From positions 912,231 through 976,230 of the forward strand of contig NZ_JAMQPR010000001.1 of the NCBI RefSeq assembly GCF_026151345.1: 64,000 nt of DNA, in the 5' to 3' direction. A model generated the notes under the pieces. It ran no database searches, was not told the origin of the DNA, and saw only the letters and a list, made by a program, of their open reading frames with translations. A program made the translations under genes and the position numbers. The stretch's first letter is position 1. Each line of letters starts with the position of its first letter. Below are positions 36,224 through 45,581 of the stretch, piece by piece. The DNA is from Leptospira paudalimensis (GTDB lineage: Bacteria > Spirochaetota > Leptospiria > Leptospirales > Leptospiraceae).

Positions 36224-37006
36224 ATGGGCAAACTTCAATTTTTTGTCGTTTTATGTTATGCAATTCCTGTTTTAGTGATCCTATTTCCAGTTGGTCTGAC
36301 ATTTTCTTATTTATTTAAGATTACAAAACTTGACCGATGGTCTAACAGAATTAACAATTATTTAGGATATTTTTGGTATCGTTCTTTTTTCATTTTAACT
36401 GGTCGAAAACTTGATTTTTCACAAGGAGATTGGAATCCAAATGGAAACAATCGTTTTCTCATTTGTAACCATACGAATGCATTAGAAGTACCTTTGATTG
36501 TATCATTACCGTATCTCACTAAATCGAAGGATGTTCGACTTTCATATTTAGGTGGTGATATCATCCAAAGGTATAAAATCATTCCGCTCATGATGCATAA
36601 AACTATTGTGGAAGCGGTTATTTATTCAGAAAAAAAACCAAATTTTCGAAATTTTAAAACTGATGTTCTTCGAGTTTTAAAAACTAGATCTATTTTTTTA
36701 TATCCAGAAGGGGAACGAACTTTCACAGAAGAAATCCAACCTTTCCAAACGGGAGTGATGAAAATTGCTTATAAATTTAATATCGATTTAGATGTGTTTG
36801 TTGTCAGCGGTTTTATGGGTTATTCCAGTTTGCCAAAATACCAACATCTATCAAAATCAAAAAAGATATATTTTCATTATTGTGGTTCAATCTTAGCAAA
36901 GGAGTATCCAACCTTTGAAGAATATCTCGCTAAGGCAGAAACCTTAATGAAAGAAAAAAAACAAATATTAGAATCTATGGAAAAATCATCCATTCTCCAA
37001 AATTAA
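36224..37006 (+). CDS. PlsC-like 1-acyl-glycerol-phosphate acyltransferase homologue
   Basis: A 260-residue protein with one N-terminal membrane helix (about 7-32) and the LPLAT acyltransferase fold. Motif I reads LICNHTNALEV: H83 is followed after four residues by E88 where the family has Asp (HX4D). Motif III is LYPEGERTF (about 161-169), close to the usual FPEGTR. The family acylates lysophosphatidate or related acceptors. The Asp-to-Glu change in the catalytic dyad could tune or abolish activity. No lipid genes are adjacent. A 7-bp hairpin (37015-37038) lies just after the stop but lacks a T-run. Confidence 0.72.
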   Translation: MGKLQFFVVLCYAIPVLVILFPVGLTFSYLFKITKLDRWSNRINNYLGYFWYRSFFILTGRKLDFSQGDWNPNGNNRFLICNHTNALEVPLIVSLPYLTKSKDVRLSYLGGDIIQRYKIIPLMMHKTIVEAVIYSEKKPNFRNFKTDVLRVLKTRSIFLYPEGERTFTEEIQPFQTGVMKIAYKFNIDLDVFVVSGFMGYSSLPKYQHLSKSKKIYFHYCGSILAKEYPTFEEYLAKAETLMKEKKQILESMEKSSILQN

Positions 37007-37195
37007 AAGTCACTGGTTTCCTAAGCGATTGGGAAACCGAACATTTCTCGACCATATAAGCCATTGATTTGACCTTTTACCTTTTTGAGTATATTTCCTT
37101 TCCTTGAAAAATCATTCCCTCTGCATTTTTTCACTTTTTCAGAATGACCAGATCACGAATTCTAGTAACTGAATACTTTCTACAAATACAAGTGG

Positions 37196-38470
37196 GTGCC
37201 ATTGGTGATCGATAACATTCGTTTTGGGCGAATCAAAGAATCTATTCCTTTTATGGTTCGTTGGTGCCTAATCATCATAACAATTGCAAGTATAGTGGGA
37301 AGTATTTCGGCTTTCTTTTTACATGCATTAGAATTTGTCTCTGAGGTAAGAGAAAACCACATCCAACTTTTATACTTTTTACCATTGGCAGGTTTTTTCA
37401 TTGGATGGTTTTACCACCACTTCGGATCAAATGCAAACAAAGGGAACAATCTATTATTGGAAGAAATCAATTCTCCAAGCTCAGTGATTCCCATCCGAAT
37501 GACTCCATTTGTGTTAGTGGGAACTCTCATCACTCACTTGTTTGGTGGATCGGCGGGTAGGGAAGGGACTGCAGTCCAAATGGGAGGTTCCATTGCCCAC
37601 CAAATCGTTAGGGTCATCCCGATGACAAGGAAAGAACAAGAGAGCCTAATCATTTTAGGGATGAGTGCTGGTTTTTCTGCTGTATTTGGTACACCAGTTG
37701 CCGCGGCCATTTTTTCCATTGAAGTGATTTTGGTTGGTTCCTACCGATGGAAACTTTTTTTGCCTTCACTCATCACAGCATGGTTATCACATAAAGTGTG
37801 TTTGGCATGGAATGTGACTCATTCACTCTTTCCAAATGTTTCCTTTGATTGGAATTTTACATCCATTGTAAGTATCTTCTTACTGGCGATTGTATCTGGT
37901 TTTGTTGCCAAGAGTTTCATTCATCTCCTCCATTTATTTTCCTCTTTCGGAAAAAGATGGATTTTATACCCACCCTTTCGGCCTCTCATCGGTGGAATCC
38001 TGTTAGTTTGTTTTTTTACCTTCGGATTGAGTTTGGATTATTTTGGGCTCGGTGTAAAAACCATACAAAACGCATTTTTAGAATCGTTACCAAAAGAGTC
38101 CTTTCTTTGGAAACTCCTCTTAACTACAATTACCATTGGTTTTGGATTCAAAGGTGGAGAAGTAACTCCGCTTTTTTTCATAGGAGCAACTTTAGGGAAT
38201 TTATTTGCAACATTTGATCCAATGCATCTCGCATTATTTGCGAGTGTTGGTTTTATCTCTGTTTTTTCTGGTGCAACCAATACTCCTTTGGCCTGTGCCA
38301 TTATGGGGATGGAATTATTTGGTTTTGAATGTGGAATCCTCTATTTGGTTGTAACGCAGATTGCCTTCATCATCTCAGGACACACAAGTATCTATTCCTC
38401 ACAAATCATTGCCAAACGGAAATTATTTCATTCTGCAAAGGATGTTGGGAAACGAATTTCGGATTTGTAA
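37196..38470 (+). CDS. ClC-family chloride channel/antiporter
   Basis: A 424-residue membrane protein with about ten helices and ClC signatures. GSAGREGTAVQMGGSIA (about 116-132) corresponds to GK/REGP with the gating Glu kept but Pro replaced by Thr. GFSAVFGTPVAAAIFSIEV (about 162-180) and FKGGEVTPLFFIGATLGNLF (about 320-339) are also clear. It lacks the C-terminal CBS domains of longer members. The GSGIP motif that provides the central Ser is not recognisable. The start is GTG at 37196; GTG at 37205 is an alternative. Chloride or fluoride transport is inferred from family only. Confidence 0.82.
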   Translation: MPLVIDNIRFGRIKESIPFMVRWCLIIITIASIVGSISAFFLHALEFVSEVRENHIQLLYFLPLAGFFIGWFYHHFGSNANKGNNLLLEEINSPSSVIPIRMTPFVLVGTLITHLFGGSAGREGTAVQMGGSIAHQIVRVIPMTRKEQESLIILGMSAGFSAVFGTPVAAAIFSIEVILVGSYRWKLFLPSLITAWLSHKVCLAWNVTHSLFPNVSFDWNFTSIVSIFLLAIVSGFVAKSFIHLLHLFSSFGKRWILYPPFRPLIGGILLVCFFTFGLSLDYFGLGVKTIQNAFLESLPKESFLWKLLLTTITIGFGFKGGEVTPLFFIGATLGNLFATFDPMHLALFASVGFISVFSGATNTPLACAIMGMELFGFECGILYLVVTQIAFIISGHTSIYSSQIIAKRKLFHSAKDVGKRISDL

Positions 38471-38684
38471 GTTCACATTATTGTTTCGTCTAGGATCCAA
38501 TCGACAAAAAACCCCTGTTTGATGGTGAGAATCATTTTTGTATCGAAATTTGTTCGAAAATTCCTTCGCAAAATGGGAAAATGAAGCCACTCACTCCCAC
38601 TTTTTTTTAAAAATGTTTTACCTTTTCTGAGAATATGCCTTTTTTGATTTGTTGAATCTCATACTGACACATTTGGAAACTCAT

Positions 38685-39824
38685 ATGAAAAAACTATTTA
38701 TTATCATCCTCGTCACCCTCACTTTCTCCCAATGCCAAAAATTTTCGTTTGGGCAAAAAGAATCAAAAGATGAAACTGCAGGTGCAGTTGTTACCTTCTT
38801 GCAAGGCCAAGTGGTCTTGATGAAGGAAGGTAAGGAAACGTATGCAAGCCTAGGCGATGTAGTAAAACCTGGTGATCGGATTTTATCCAAACTTGGGAAA
38901 GTTGACCTACAAACCTACCGCGGAGAAATCATTCGGATTAAGGAAAATTCCGATGTATTATTTCGAGATTTAGCAGGTGATAAACAACCGAATACCGACC
39001 TCTATATCTTAGCAGGAAACCTCTTAGTCAAATCTGTTAAATTAAAAGCGAATCAAAATTTATCCATCTCATCTCCAACCATGGTGGCGGGGGTAAGAGG
39101 AACTATCTTTTCATTTGAATTGGAAAAAGGTTCTGTTCCAAAAGTCAAAGTATACGAAGGGGCAGTTGCCGTTGCTTTTAAGACAGGTCCAAAACTAGTG
39201 GAACTGAATGATGGACTATCCAAAGAAAACTATGACCAATTGGTGAAAACCTTAGAAGAAAATGAAATTGTTTTAGAATCAGGTGAAACCATGGAAGTGA
39301 ATCCTTCCTTAAATGAAATGGTTTATATCATCAACGCAAAAATGGCAGCCTCTTCTATCACAAAAGATGAGTTAGCTGGATTGACAGATTTATATAAAGG
39401 AATCTCAAAAGTCGAAAGTCCAGTGACTCCAAAAGAAAAAGCGGAAGCAGAGACCCTTGTTGCGATTGATAATTCACTTGTGCAAAAACAAGTGGAAAAC
39501 AAAGCAGAAAACCAAGCCGTTACCCAAGAAATTGTGGAAAACATTGAAAAAGAACATGAGAGCAAACGTAACGAAGCGTTGACTAACATCACGACAGAAG
39601 CAGAGAAAATGGGCCTTCAAAACGAAGAAGACATCCAAAATCATTACAGTGTCTTAGAAACGATCCATAAATCAAATGGTGAAGTTTTATCGGGTGCAGT
39701 GGTGGCTCAGTTAGGTGATATTTTTATCGTGCATTCCACCAAAGGAGTTTTCCAACTAAAAGTGGATGATATTGAATACGTAGAATATAAAAATTTCAAA
39801 GTGCTAACAAAAACCAAAAAATAA
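38685..39824 (+). CDS. FecR-domain lipoprotein
   Basis: The frame opens at 38649, but the ATG at 38685 starts a perfect lipoprotein signal (MKKLFIIILVTLTFSQC, lipid on C17), giving 379 residues. A FecR domain (about 30-150) contains VKPGDRILSKLGKVDLQT and the typical SISSPTMVAGVRGTIFSF repeat. The rest is a Glu/Lys-rich helical region (about 190-330), probably coiled coil, and a C-terminal beta segment ending LKVDDIEYVEYKNFKVL. Leptospires carry several such FecR proteins of unknown function. There is no sigma factor or TonB receptor nearby, so a classic FecR anti-sigma role is unlikely. Confidence 0.78.
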   Translation: MKKLFIIILVTLTFSQCQKFSFGQKESKDETAGAVVTFLQGQVVLMKEGKETYASLGDVVKPGDRILSKLGKVDLQTYRGEIIRIKENSDVLFRDLAGDKQPNTDLYILAGNLLVKSVKLKANQNLSISSPTMVAGVRGTIFSFELEKGSVPKVKVYEGAVAVAFKTGPKLVELNDGLSKENYDQLVKTLEENEIVLESGETMEVNPSLNEMVYIINAKMAASSITKDELAGLTDLYKGISKVESPVTPKEKAEAETLVAIDNSLVQKQVENKAENQAVTQEIVENIEKEHESKRNEALTNITTEAEKMGLQNEEDIQNHYSVLETIHKSNGEVLSGAVVAQLGDIFIVHSTKGVFQLKVDDIEYVEYKNFKVLTKTKK

Positions 39825-39981
39825 TCCCACAATCAAAGTCATGATTCCTCTGAAAAGAGGGTCGTGCATTATGTATCTTACCTCTTTCAATTGGAAAACG
39901 CTGTTTATTTAGGCAGGAAATTTCCAAATCAATTACGCGAAACAATTTACAAAAATTTCCAAACACATAAGATCGATCCCT

Positions 39982-42054
39982 ATGAGTATACGCCAGAGGG
40001 TTTCTCTTTTCATTGCTGGAATTTTATTTGTGGGATTTACGATCCTGACGTCGTTTCAGATCTACAGAACAATCACTGACCTTCGTTTAGAAATCCAAGA
40101 AAATGCAAAAATCACATCCGAAAAATGGTCCTTTCAAATCCAAGAACATTTGAATGCGATGATGGGAGTCATTCGTGGTTATCGATTTGCATTGTTTTAT
40201 GCTTCACCTCCTAGGGAATCAATGGTGAGTAGCCTTCGTGAAATTTTAGAAAGGAATGATAATATTTTTGGAATTTGGCTTTGTTACGAACCGAATGCCT
40301 ATGAAGGACGGGATGCGGCCTTTGTTTTGAAACCTGGTCATGATAAAACGGGTAGATTCATTCCTTATCTCCACCACACTCCCGATGGAAAAATTAACTT
40401 TGAACCTCTTGTTGATTATGATAATCCAAATGGTGCAGGTGATTTTTATCTTCAGGTAAAAAAGACAAATAAAGCAAAAGTTTTTGGTCCCTATGAATAC
40501 CTTGCTGGAGGGAAAAAAATCCAAATGATTTCTTTGGTTGTGCCCATTTATCCTAAGGGAAAATTTTTAGGTGCAGCAGGAATTGATTTAGATATTGGAA
40601 CTCTGCAGGAAAAAATTGGAGACAACCGACCTTTTCGTGGTCAGGGATATATTTCCTTCATTTCGGATAACGGAACATATGTGATGTATGGGCAAGACAA
40701 AGAGAAACTTGGGAAAAAGATCCAGAATCCGGAACATCTGAAAATTTATTTAGAAAAATTGAAATTAGGAGAAATGTTTACCATCCAACATGATGGATAC
40801 ACAGATTATTTTACTCCATTTCACATTGGAAAAGATCCACAATTTTGGGCATTACAGGTGAGTATTCCTGATTCAATTCTCACCGAACAAGTAACAAAAG
40901 TGATCATTAGTTCTGTGGCAATCTCTTTACTCATACTTTTTGTTGTATTGTTTTTCTTAAATTTTGTGTTTAAAAATTTGATCAGTAACCGCTTAAACAA
41001 AGCAATTCAATTTTCCTCACAAATTGCAAGTGGTAATCTATCAACATCTGCGGACGAAATCAATACTGATGAAATAGGTAGTTTGTTAGATTCAATGAAT
41101 CAGATGAGAAATAGTTTGGTATCAATCATTGGAGATATTAAACAAACAGTCGAAAAATTGGGTAACCAATCAAAACAAATGGCTTCAACTTCTCAAAATT
41201 TATCAGATATTTCTCAAACTCAGGCAAGTGCAGCAGAGGAATCTTCAGCTGCAGTAGAAGAATTGTCTGCTTCTGCTGATAATGTTGGTAAATCAATGGA
41301 AGAAGCCGTACTTAAGATGAAAGAAATTGATAAGTCCGTTTTAACACTTCGGGAAGAAGTACAAAACATCAATAAAGAGATGGAATACTTAGCTAAGTTT
41401 GCATCGGAATCAAGAGAACACGCAGTGGTTGGTGAAACCGCGATGAACGATTCTACAAAAGCTATGGAAGATATTGGCGAAAAAGCAGAACGAATCAGTG
41501 AAGTATTGGATATCATTACAGAAATTTCAGAGAAAACTAATTTATTAGCACTCAATGCAGCCATAGAAGCGGCTAGGGCAGGGGATGCGGGGCGAGGATT
41601 TGCTGTGGTAGCAGAAGAAATTGGGAAACTTGCATTACAAACTGGAACATCCGTGAAAGAAATTGGCGATTTAGTCATTTCTACGAATTCAGCAGTAGAA
41701 AATGGCAATCAAAAAGTAACAGAAGCAGCACAAGTTTTAAATCTATTGAATAACCGAGTAAAAGAATTTGAAACATCCGCAAAACGAGTGTTAAATTCTG
41801 TTCTTTTGCAGGAAAATAATGCAAAAGACATTGCACAAAATTCAAATTTACTGACAAACTTAAATTTACAAATTGAAGAAGCAGTGTTTGAGCAAAAACG
41901 GGCAACAGAAGAAATTTCTAAAACGATTATTAGTATTTCCAATGGGACTCAGGATGTTGCCTCAGGCTCTGACCAACTAACCATTGTTTCGGCTGAGATT
42001 GCCTCACAAGCTTCTTACCTATCCACTCAGGTAGAGAAATTCAAATTGAAGTAA
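39982..42054 (+). CDS. Methyl-accepting chemotaxis protein with Cache sensor
   Basis: A 690-residue chemoreceptor. TM1 is at about 8-30, an extracytoplasmic dCache-type domain at about 35-295 and TM2 at about 305-328, then a HAMP linker and a long cytoplasmic four-helix signalling domain. The domain carries the universal tip motif [20 protein letters not shown] followed by [15 protein letters not shown]. Segments [15 protein letters not shown] and GPYEY lie in the Cache fold. It should signal to CheA/CheW and feed the periplasmic-flagella motor; the ligand is unknown. No che genes are adjacent. A bidirectional terminator follows immediately. Confidence 0.93.
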   Translation: MSIRQRVSLFIAGILFVGFTILTSFQIYRTITDLRLEIQENAKITSEKWSFQIQEHLNAMMGVIRGYRFALFYASPPRESMVSSLREILERNDNIFGIWLCYEPNAYEGRDAAFVLKPGHDKTGRFIPYLHHTPDGKINFEPLVDYDNPNGAGDFYLQVKKTNKAKVFGPYEYLAGGKKIQMISLVVPIYPKGKFLGAAGIDLDIGTLQEKIGDNRPFRGQGYISFISDNGTYVMYGQDKEKLGKKIQNPEHLKIYLEKLKLGEMFTIQHDGYTDYFTPFHIGKDPQFWALQVSIPDSILTEQVTKVIISSVAISLLILFVVLFFLNFVFKNLISNRLNKAIQFSSQIASGNLSTSADEINTDEIGSLLDSMNQMRNSLVSIIGDIKQTVEKLGNQSKQMASTSQNLSDISQTQASAAEESSAAVEELSASADNVGKSMEEAVLKMKEIDKSVLTLREEVQNINKEMEYLAKFASESREHAVVGETAMNDSTKAMEDIGEKAERISEVLDIITEISEKTNLLALNAAIEAARAGDAGRGFAVVAEEIGKLALQTGTSVKEIGDLVISTNSAVENGNQKVTEAAQVLNLLNNRVKEFETSAKRVLNSVLLQENNAKDIAQNSNLLTNLNLQIEEAVFEQKRATEEISKTIISISNGTQDVASGSDQLTIVSAEIASQASYLSTQVEKFKLK

Positions 42055-42084
42055 AAAAAAAGCCCACATTAAGTGGGCTTTTTT
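42053..42084. terminator. Bidirectional Rho-independent terminator
   Basis: AGCCCAC (42061-42067) pairs with GTGGGCT (42073-42079) around a 5-nt loop. It is preceded by eight A and followed by six T, so it can stop both the chemoreceptor gene (+) and the converging lyase gene (-). Confidence 0.88.
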
Positions 42085-42111
42085 AGAAAAATCTCTTTTA
42101 AGATTTAAAAT

Positions 42112-43104
42112 CTATTTTGAGAAAAATCTTTTTTCAACTTCGTCTGGAAGTTTTTGTCCTGTGAGTTTTGCTCTTTGTACTAGTTCCCAGAAATAACGGT
42201 AAGTTGCTCGGTCATGAAGATCACCATCATGTTGGATTGGTCCCCAATCAGCATCTTGTGCTTTGATCAGAATATCACAAGCAGTTTGAGTTTCCGCAAA
42301 GTTAGGTGCCATAGCATCTAAAATCGATTGGATTTGTGCTGGATAAATTGACCACATACGTAAGAAACCAAATTCATCATGTGCCCGTTTTGCATCTTGG
42401 TAAGTTTGGTAAGTGTTTTTTAAATCTAAAGTTACGTTGTGTGCAGGGATCACTCCATTCATAAGAGCAGCTGCAACCATAGTTGATTTCGCACGTCTTA
42501 ACAATTCATGATCAAACTGACCTGGTGACTTCATACATGAAGCAGGAATCGCACCATGGTGACCAGAGATAAAATCCATAAGTCCAAAATCTAAAACTTG
42601 TAACCATGGAAGGCTTGCGATTTCAAATACATCATTCAATGCACCGTGAGTTTCGATTAATACGTGAATTGGAATTTCTCTTTTGATCCCAGCTTTTTTG
42701 CAAGCATCTTGGATGTAAGTGATTTGTTCTTTCACTTGGCTTGCTTTTGTTGGTTTTGGAATTGTGATATAAGCGATTACGTTTCCCGCACCTGGAACGA
42801 TGATATCAATATCACCTCTCCAATGTTCGTTGGTATAGTCATGAATTCGAACTCCACTCATTTTATGTTTGTTGAGTTCAGAGTTTTGAATGCGAACAAT
42901 CATTTCTGCGTGTTCTTTTTCTTTCCCTGTTTGAGCACCGTCTTCACAGTCCATCGTGATGTCGAAAAGTCCGCCAAGTTTGTTTTGTAACTCGAGAGCC
43001 TTTGTGATGAGTTTTTCAGATCCAGCGAAGTGTTCACAAGCAGGGATGATAGGGAAAGGTTTTTCTCCTGCAAAGAGAGCTGATTGCGGGTGAGTCAGTG
43101 CCAT
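42112..43104 (-). CDS. HpcH/HpaI aldolase / citrate-lyase beta (CitE-like) family enzyme
   Basis: A 330-residue TIM-barrel lyase. Family landmarks are DITMDCEDGAQTGKE (about 48-62, the metal-ligand acidic motif), RIHDYTN (about 86), IPIHVLIETHGALNDV with the metal-binding Glu (about 144), LDFGLMDFISGHHGAIPAS and MWSIYPAQI. Relatives cleave or form CoA-thioesters such as malyl-CoA, citramalyl-CoA or citryl-CoA. No citD or citF genes are beside it, so it is not a citrate lyase subunit in an operon. I infer a stand-alone CoA-ester lyase or malate-synthase-like enzyme; substrate unassigned. No signal peptide. Confidence 0.8.
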   Translation of the reverse strand: MALTHPQSALFAGEKPFPIIPACEHFAGSEKLITKALELQNKLGGLFDITMDCEDGAQTGKEKEHAEMIVRIQNSELNKHKMSGVRIHDYTNEHWRGDIDIIVPGAGNVIAYITIPKPTKASQVKEQITYIQDACKKAGIKREIPIHVLIETHGALNDVFEIASLPWLQVLDFGLMDFISGHHGAIPASCMKSPGQFDHELLRRAKSTMVAAALMNGVIPAHNVTLDLKNTYQTYQDAKRAHDEFGFLRMWSIYPAQIQSILDAMAPNFAETQTACDILIKAQDADWGPIQHDGDLHDRATYRYFWELVQRAKLTGQKLPDEVEKRFFSK

Positions 43105-43254
43105 TTAGTATACCTTTTTCGGATTTTTTTACCAAGTTTTGTGAATTTTGCCTGTCGTCCAGGATTTAATGGCAAAATCCGAACTGCACTAAGTCCCAAG
43201 AAACCCTTCTAGTAATATTACATGGGAAGTAATTCTTTCTCCATTCAGAACTTT

Positions 43255-43345
43255 CTGGGCGAACCCTTTTTGCCAAAGGGCCGGGCCAGTCCGGGCTCCG
43301 CCTTTCGGCTCCGGTCGAAAATCGACTTCCCCTTCCTGTCCCTTT
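43255..43345. repeat. GC-rich palindromic element (possible REP-like sequence)
   Basis: This roughly 90-nt stretch is far richer in GC than its surroundings. It is made of nested short inverted repeats: CCCTTT/AAAGGG near 43262, GCC-TTTC-GGC near 43303 and GTCGA-AAA-TCGAC at about 43315-43327. It directly precedes the globin reading frame and encodes nothing convincing. It looks like a dispersed intergenic repeat, but that can be shown only by finding other copies. Confidence 0.4.
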
Positions 43346-43364
43346 CGCAATTCTGGAAATTGAT

Positions 43365-43838
43365 TTGGATCCAAACGATATTTACACTCCTCCTGGTGGA
43401 CCACCACCTACCAATCCCAACGTGAAACATCTTTTCGAAAAATGGGGAGAAACAAATATCCGCAAGTTAGTTTCCGATTTTTATGATCTGATCCGTACTT
43501 CAGAGATCCGTTGGATGTTCAAGGGAGATTGGGATTTGGCAAAAGAGAAACAGTCTGATTTTTTGATTCAGGTGTTAGGTGGTCCAAGTTATTATATAGA
43601 AAAATGGGGTCCTGCAAGGATGAGGATGCGTCATTTTGTATTTCCCATCTCAGAAAAAGAAAGGACAACTTGGTTTCAATGTTATGATGAGGCCTTACAA
43701 AAATTTGATTTCGATCATGATGACAAAATCGACTTTCTTTATTTTCTCGATGGATTCAGTGGTTGGATGGTAAACAGAAAAGAACCACCGTGGGAAAAGT
43801 ATACCGAATCAGACACCCAAGATAAGGGAAATAATTAA
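43365..43838 (+). CDS. Truncated haemoglobin (group II-like)
   Basis: A 157-residue 2-over-2 globin. The core motif FLIQVLGGPSYYIEKWG (about 66-82), then RMRH with the proximal haem histidine H90, then FPISEKERTTWFQ matches group II (GlbO/YjbI) truncated globins. A proline-rich N-terminal tail (YTPPGGPPPTNPNV) precedes the fold. The start is uncertain: TTG at 43365 is the best placed in frame, weakly preceded by GGAAAT, and no ATG is available before the globin core. Such proteins bind O2, NO or peroxide, or help in redox stress. A GC-rich element lies just upstream. Confidence 0.78.
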   Translation: MDPNDIYTPPGGPPPTNPNVKHLFEKWGETNIRKLVSDFYDLIRTSEIRWMFKGDWDLAKEKQSDFLIQVLGGPSYYIEKWGPARMRMRHFVFPISEKERTTWFQCYDEALQKFDFDHDDKIDFLYFLDGFSGWMVNRKEPPWEKYTESDTQDKGNN

Positions 43839-43932
43839 CATTTTAACATTCCCTAAAAATTCATACTGAATGTAAATTCCAAGTCTCGATAGATTTCTAG
43901 CGTAGATATTGATATGTATTTGGCTGTTTGAT

Positions 43933-44865
43933 TTAGTTATGATTTTCTAGTAGTTTTAAGATGATTGCTTTTTGTGCATCGAGTCTATTTTCAGCCTGAG
44001 TGAAAATAATCGAACGATCACTTTCCACCATTTCTCTCGTAATTTCATAACCTGCATGAATGGGCATGTCGTGCATCACTTTGGCCTTTGTGTGTTTCAT
44101 AAGTTCCGCATTCACTTGATAAGGCATCATCATTTGAATCCGTTCTTCTTTTTCTTTTTGAAACTTTGGATCATTGAAAAATTCCATATCGACCCAAGTA
44201 TCTGTGTAAACATAATCAGCATTCGATACTGCTTTTTTTACATCCATTTCCCAAGAAACAGTGCCTTTTTTCTTTGCTCTTTCAATTGCATCCGTAACAA
44301 TCGATTCTTTGGACGCAATGGGTGTAACTAGAATCAAATGAATGCCTAATGCGGCGGTAATCTCAACAAGTGAATTGGCTACATTATTATGAACTCCGAT
44401 ATAACATAAGTTTTTCTTTTTCCAGTCATTGGGGGAGTCCATTACAATTGTTAGAATATCCGCTAAGGATTGACAGGGATGAAATAAATTACAACAGCCA
44501 TTGATAACAGGAACAGTAGATCCCGATTTCAACACCAACAAATCTTCGTGTTTTTTTAAACGTGCCATAATGATGGCAACATTACTCGAAAGATACCTTC
44601 CCTCAAAATCAATGTCAGAAAGTAAAAAATTGGATGCCATCCAATCTAAGAATATTGCGTGACCACCAAGTTCAGTCATTCCAGCTTCGAAAGATACTCT
44701 TGTTCTCGTGGAAGTTTTTTGGAACAACATTGCAAGAGAACGTCCAGACATATGACCTGAAAAATACACCCGATTTTTCTTTACATACACTGCAAAGTCT
44801 AGGAGTTCCTGGATTTCTCCATCAGACCAATCTTGCCAGGATATCAAATGTTTCACTTGGGACAT
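43933..44865 (-). CDS. argF: Ornithine carbamoyltransferase-like enzyme with altered amino-substrate motifs
   Basis: A 310-residue carbamoyltransferase. The carbamoyl-phosphate-binding motifs STRTR (52-56) and HPCQ (129-132) are intact, as is the HNNVANS segment (159-165). The ornithine-binding motifs differ from classical OTC: the DxWxSMG loop reads DTWVDMEF (D222, with Asp226 for Ser and Glu228 for Gly), and HCLP reads HDMP (265-268, Asp266 replacing the ornithine-contacting Cys). The family converts ornithine or related amines plus carbamoyl phosphate to citrulline-type products. No other arg gene is adjacent. I keep argF as the likeliest name, but the substrate should be regarded as open. 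Confidence 0.7.
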   Translation of the reverse strand: MSQVKHLISWQDWSDGEIQELLDFAVYVKKNRVYFSGHMSGRSLAMLFQKTSTRTRVSFEAGMTELGGHAIFLDWMASNFLLSDIDFEGRYLSSNVAIIMARLKKHEDLLVLKSGSTVPVINGCCNLFHPCQSLADILTIVMDSPNDWKKKNLCYIGVHNNVANSLVEITAALGIHLILVTPIASKESIVTDAIERAKKKGTVSWEMDVKKAVSNADYVYTDTWVDMEFFNDPKFQKEKEERIQMMMPYQVNAELMKHTKAKVMHDMPIHAGYEITREMVESDRSIIFTQAENRLDAQKAIILKLLENHN

Positions 44866-44944
44866 AGCTACCTTACAAGTATCGGATTGTATAGTTCCTA
44901 AATCGAGAGGAAAGTCTTCTGATTGGAACGAAGAATTCGTTTTT

Positions 44945-45292
44945 TTATGCTGCCGATTCCGCCATTGATCTTGCGATGATAAAATTCGGTAAAATTAGCT
45001 CTTCTGCAAATTTGATCCCAAATTGGATTCCGTTTTCAGTTTCTTTCATCCAAGCGATTTTTCCTCTGAATGAAATTCTAGACCTTGTTAAATCACTTTC
45101 AATGACCCCAGTTACTTGATCCTTTTCTTTTACTCCAATTTCGTGTTGGATCCAACTGCTCACTCCAAGCTCAGAGATGTTCCCAATTTTTGTGACCAAA
45201 AACTCTGGTTTTTCATTGATAGAAAATAATTTTAAGACTAGGTCATCCCATTCGATCGATGGTATTCTTTCTGTTCTTCTAGTATTTAACAT
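44945..45292 (-). CDS. PilZ-domain protein (putative c-di-GMP effector)
   Basis: A 115-residue protein with the PilZ pattern: an N-terminal Arg-rich box NTRRTERI (residues 3-10) standing for RxxxR. A beta-barrel follows with NISELGVSSWI (matching D/NxSxxG, about 38-48) and a closing strand IQFGIKFAEE. This is the whole protein, so it would act as a stand-alone c-di-GMP receptor controlling motility or exopolysaccharide through a partner. The Arg and Ser-Gly motifs are somewhat degenerate, so binding is likely rather than certain. It is divergent from the peroxidase gene. Confidence 0.68.
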   Translation of the reverse strand: MLNTRRTERIPSIEWDDLVLKLFSINEKPEFLVTKIGNISELGVSSWIQHEIGVKEKDQVTGVIESDLTRSRISFRGKIAWMKETENGIQFGIKFAEELILPNFIIARSMAESAA

Positions 45293-45480
45293 AATAAGCC
45301 CCCTAACGATTGTACAAACATTGGATGCAAAAATCGTGCCAATGAGCTTGGATTAGCATTCATTGCTGTTTTCATCGATAAAGCACGACTATGCCATGCA
45401 TTTGCCTTCGAATGCCGATTCCATTAGCATCCCCAAAGGAACAAAAGAGGAAAAATGCCTTCATTTTACCAAGTTTTAAC

Positions 45481-45510
45481 AAGGAAAGGTGGACTTCCTC
45501 CTTTCCTTTT
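45481..45510 (+). terminator. Hairpin with T-run in the peroxidase leader
   Basis: AAGGAAAGG (45481-45489) pairs perfectly with CCTTTCCTT (45500-45508) and runs into TTTT. It lies about 70 nt before the peroxidase ATG, between divergent genes. It could be an attenuator in the 5' leader or the end of an upstream small transcript. The loop contains GGACTTCCTC. Confidence 0.45.
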
Positions 45511-45581
45511 CAATACAAGGAGGATAAATCTCACTTGCCCATATAATTGATTTCTCGGTATATAGCCGATAGAGGAAAGAT

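Noticed and set aside
37015..37038. GGTTTCC/GGAAACC hairpin after the PlsC-like gene as terminator
   Set aside because: The stem is only 7 bp with a 10-nt loop, and no U-tract follows.
39864..40079. 71-codon frame preceding and overlapping the chemoreceptor start
   Set aside because: It overlaps the strong chemoreceptor frame by about 100 nt, and its sequence has no protein-like pattern.
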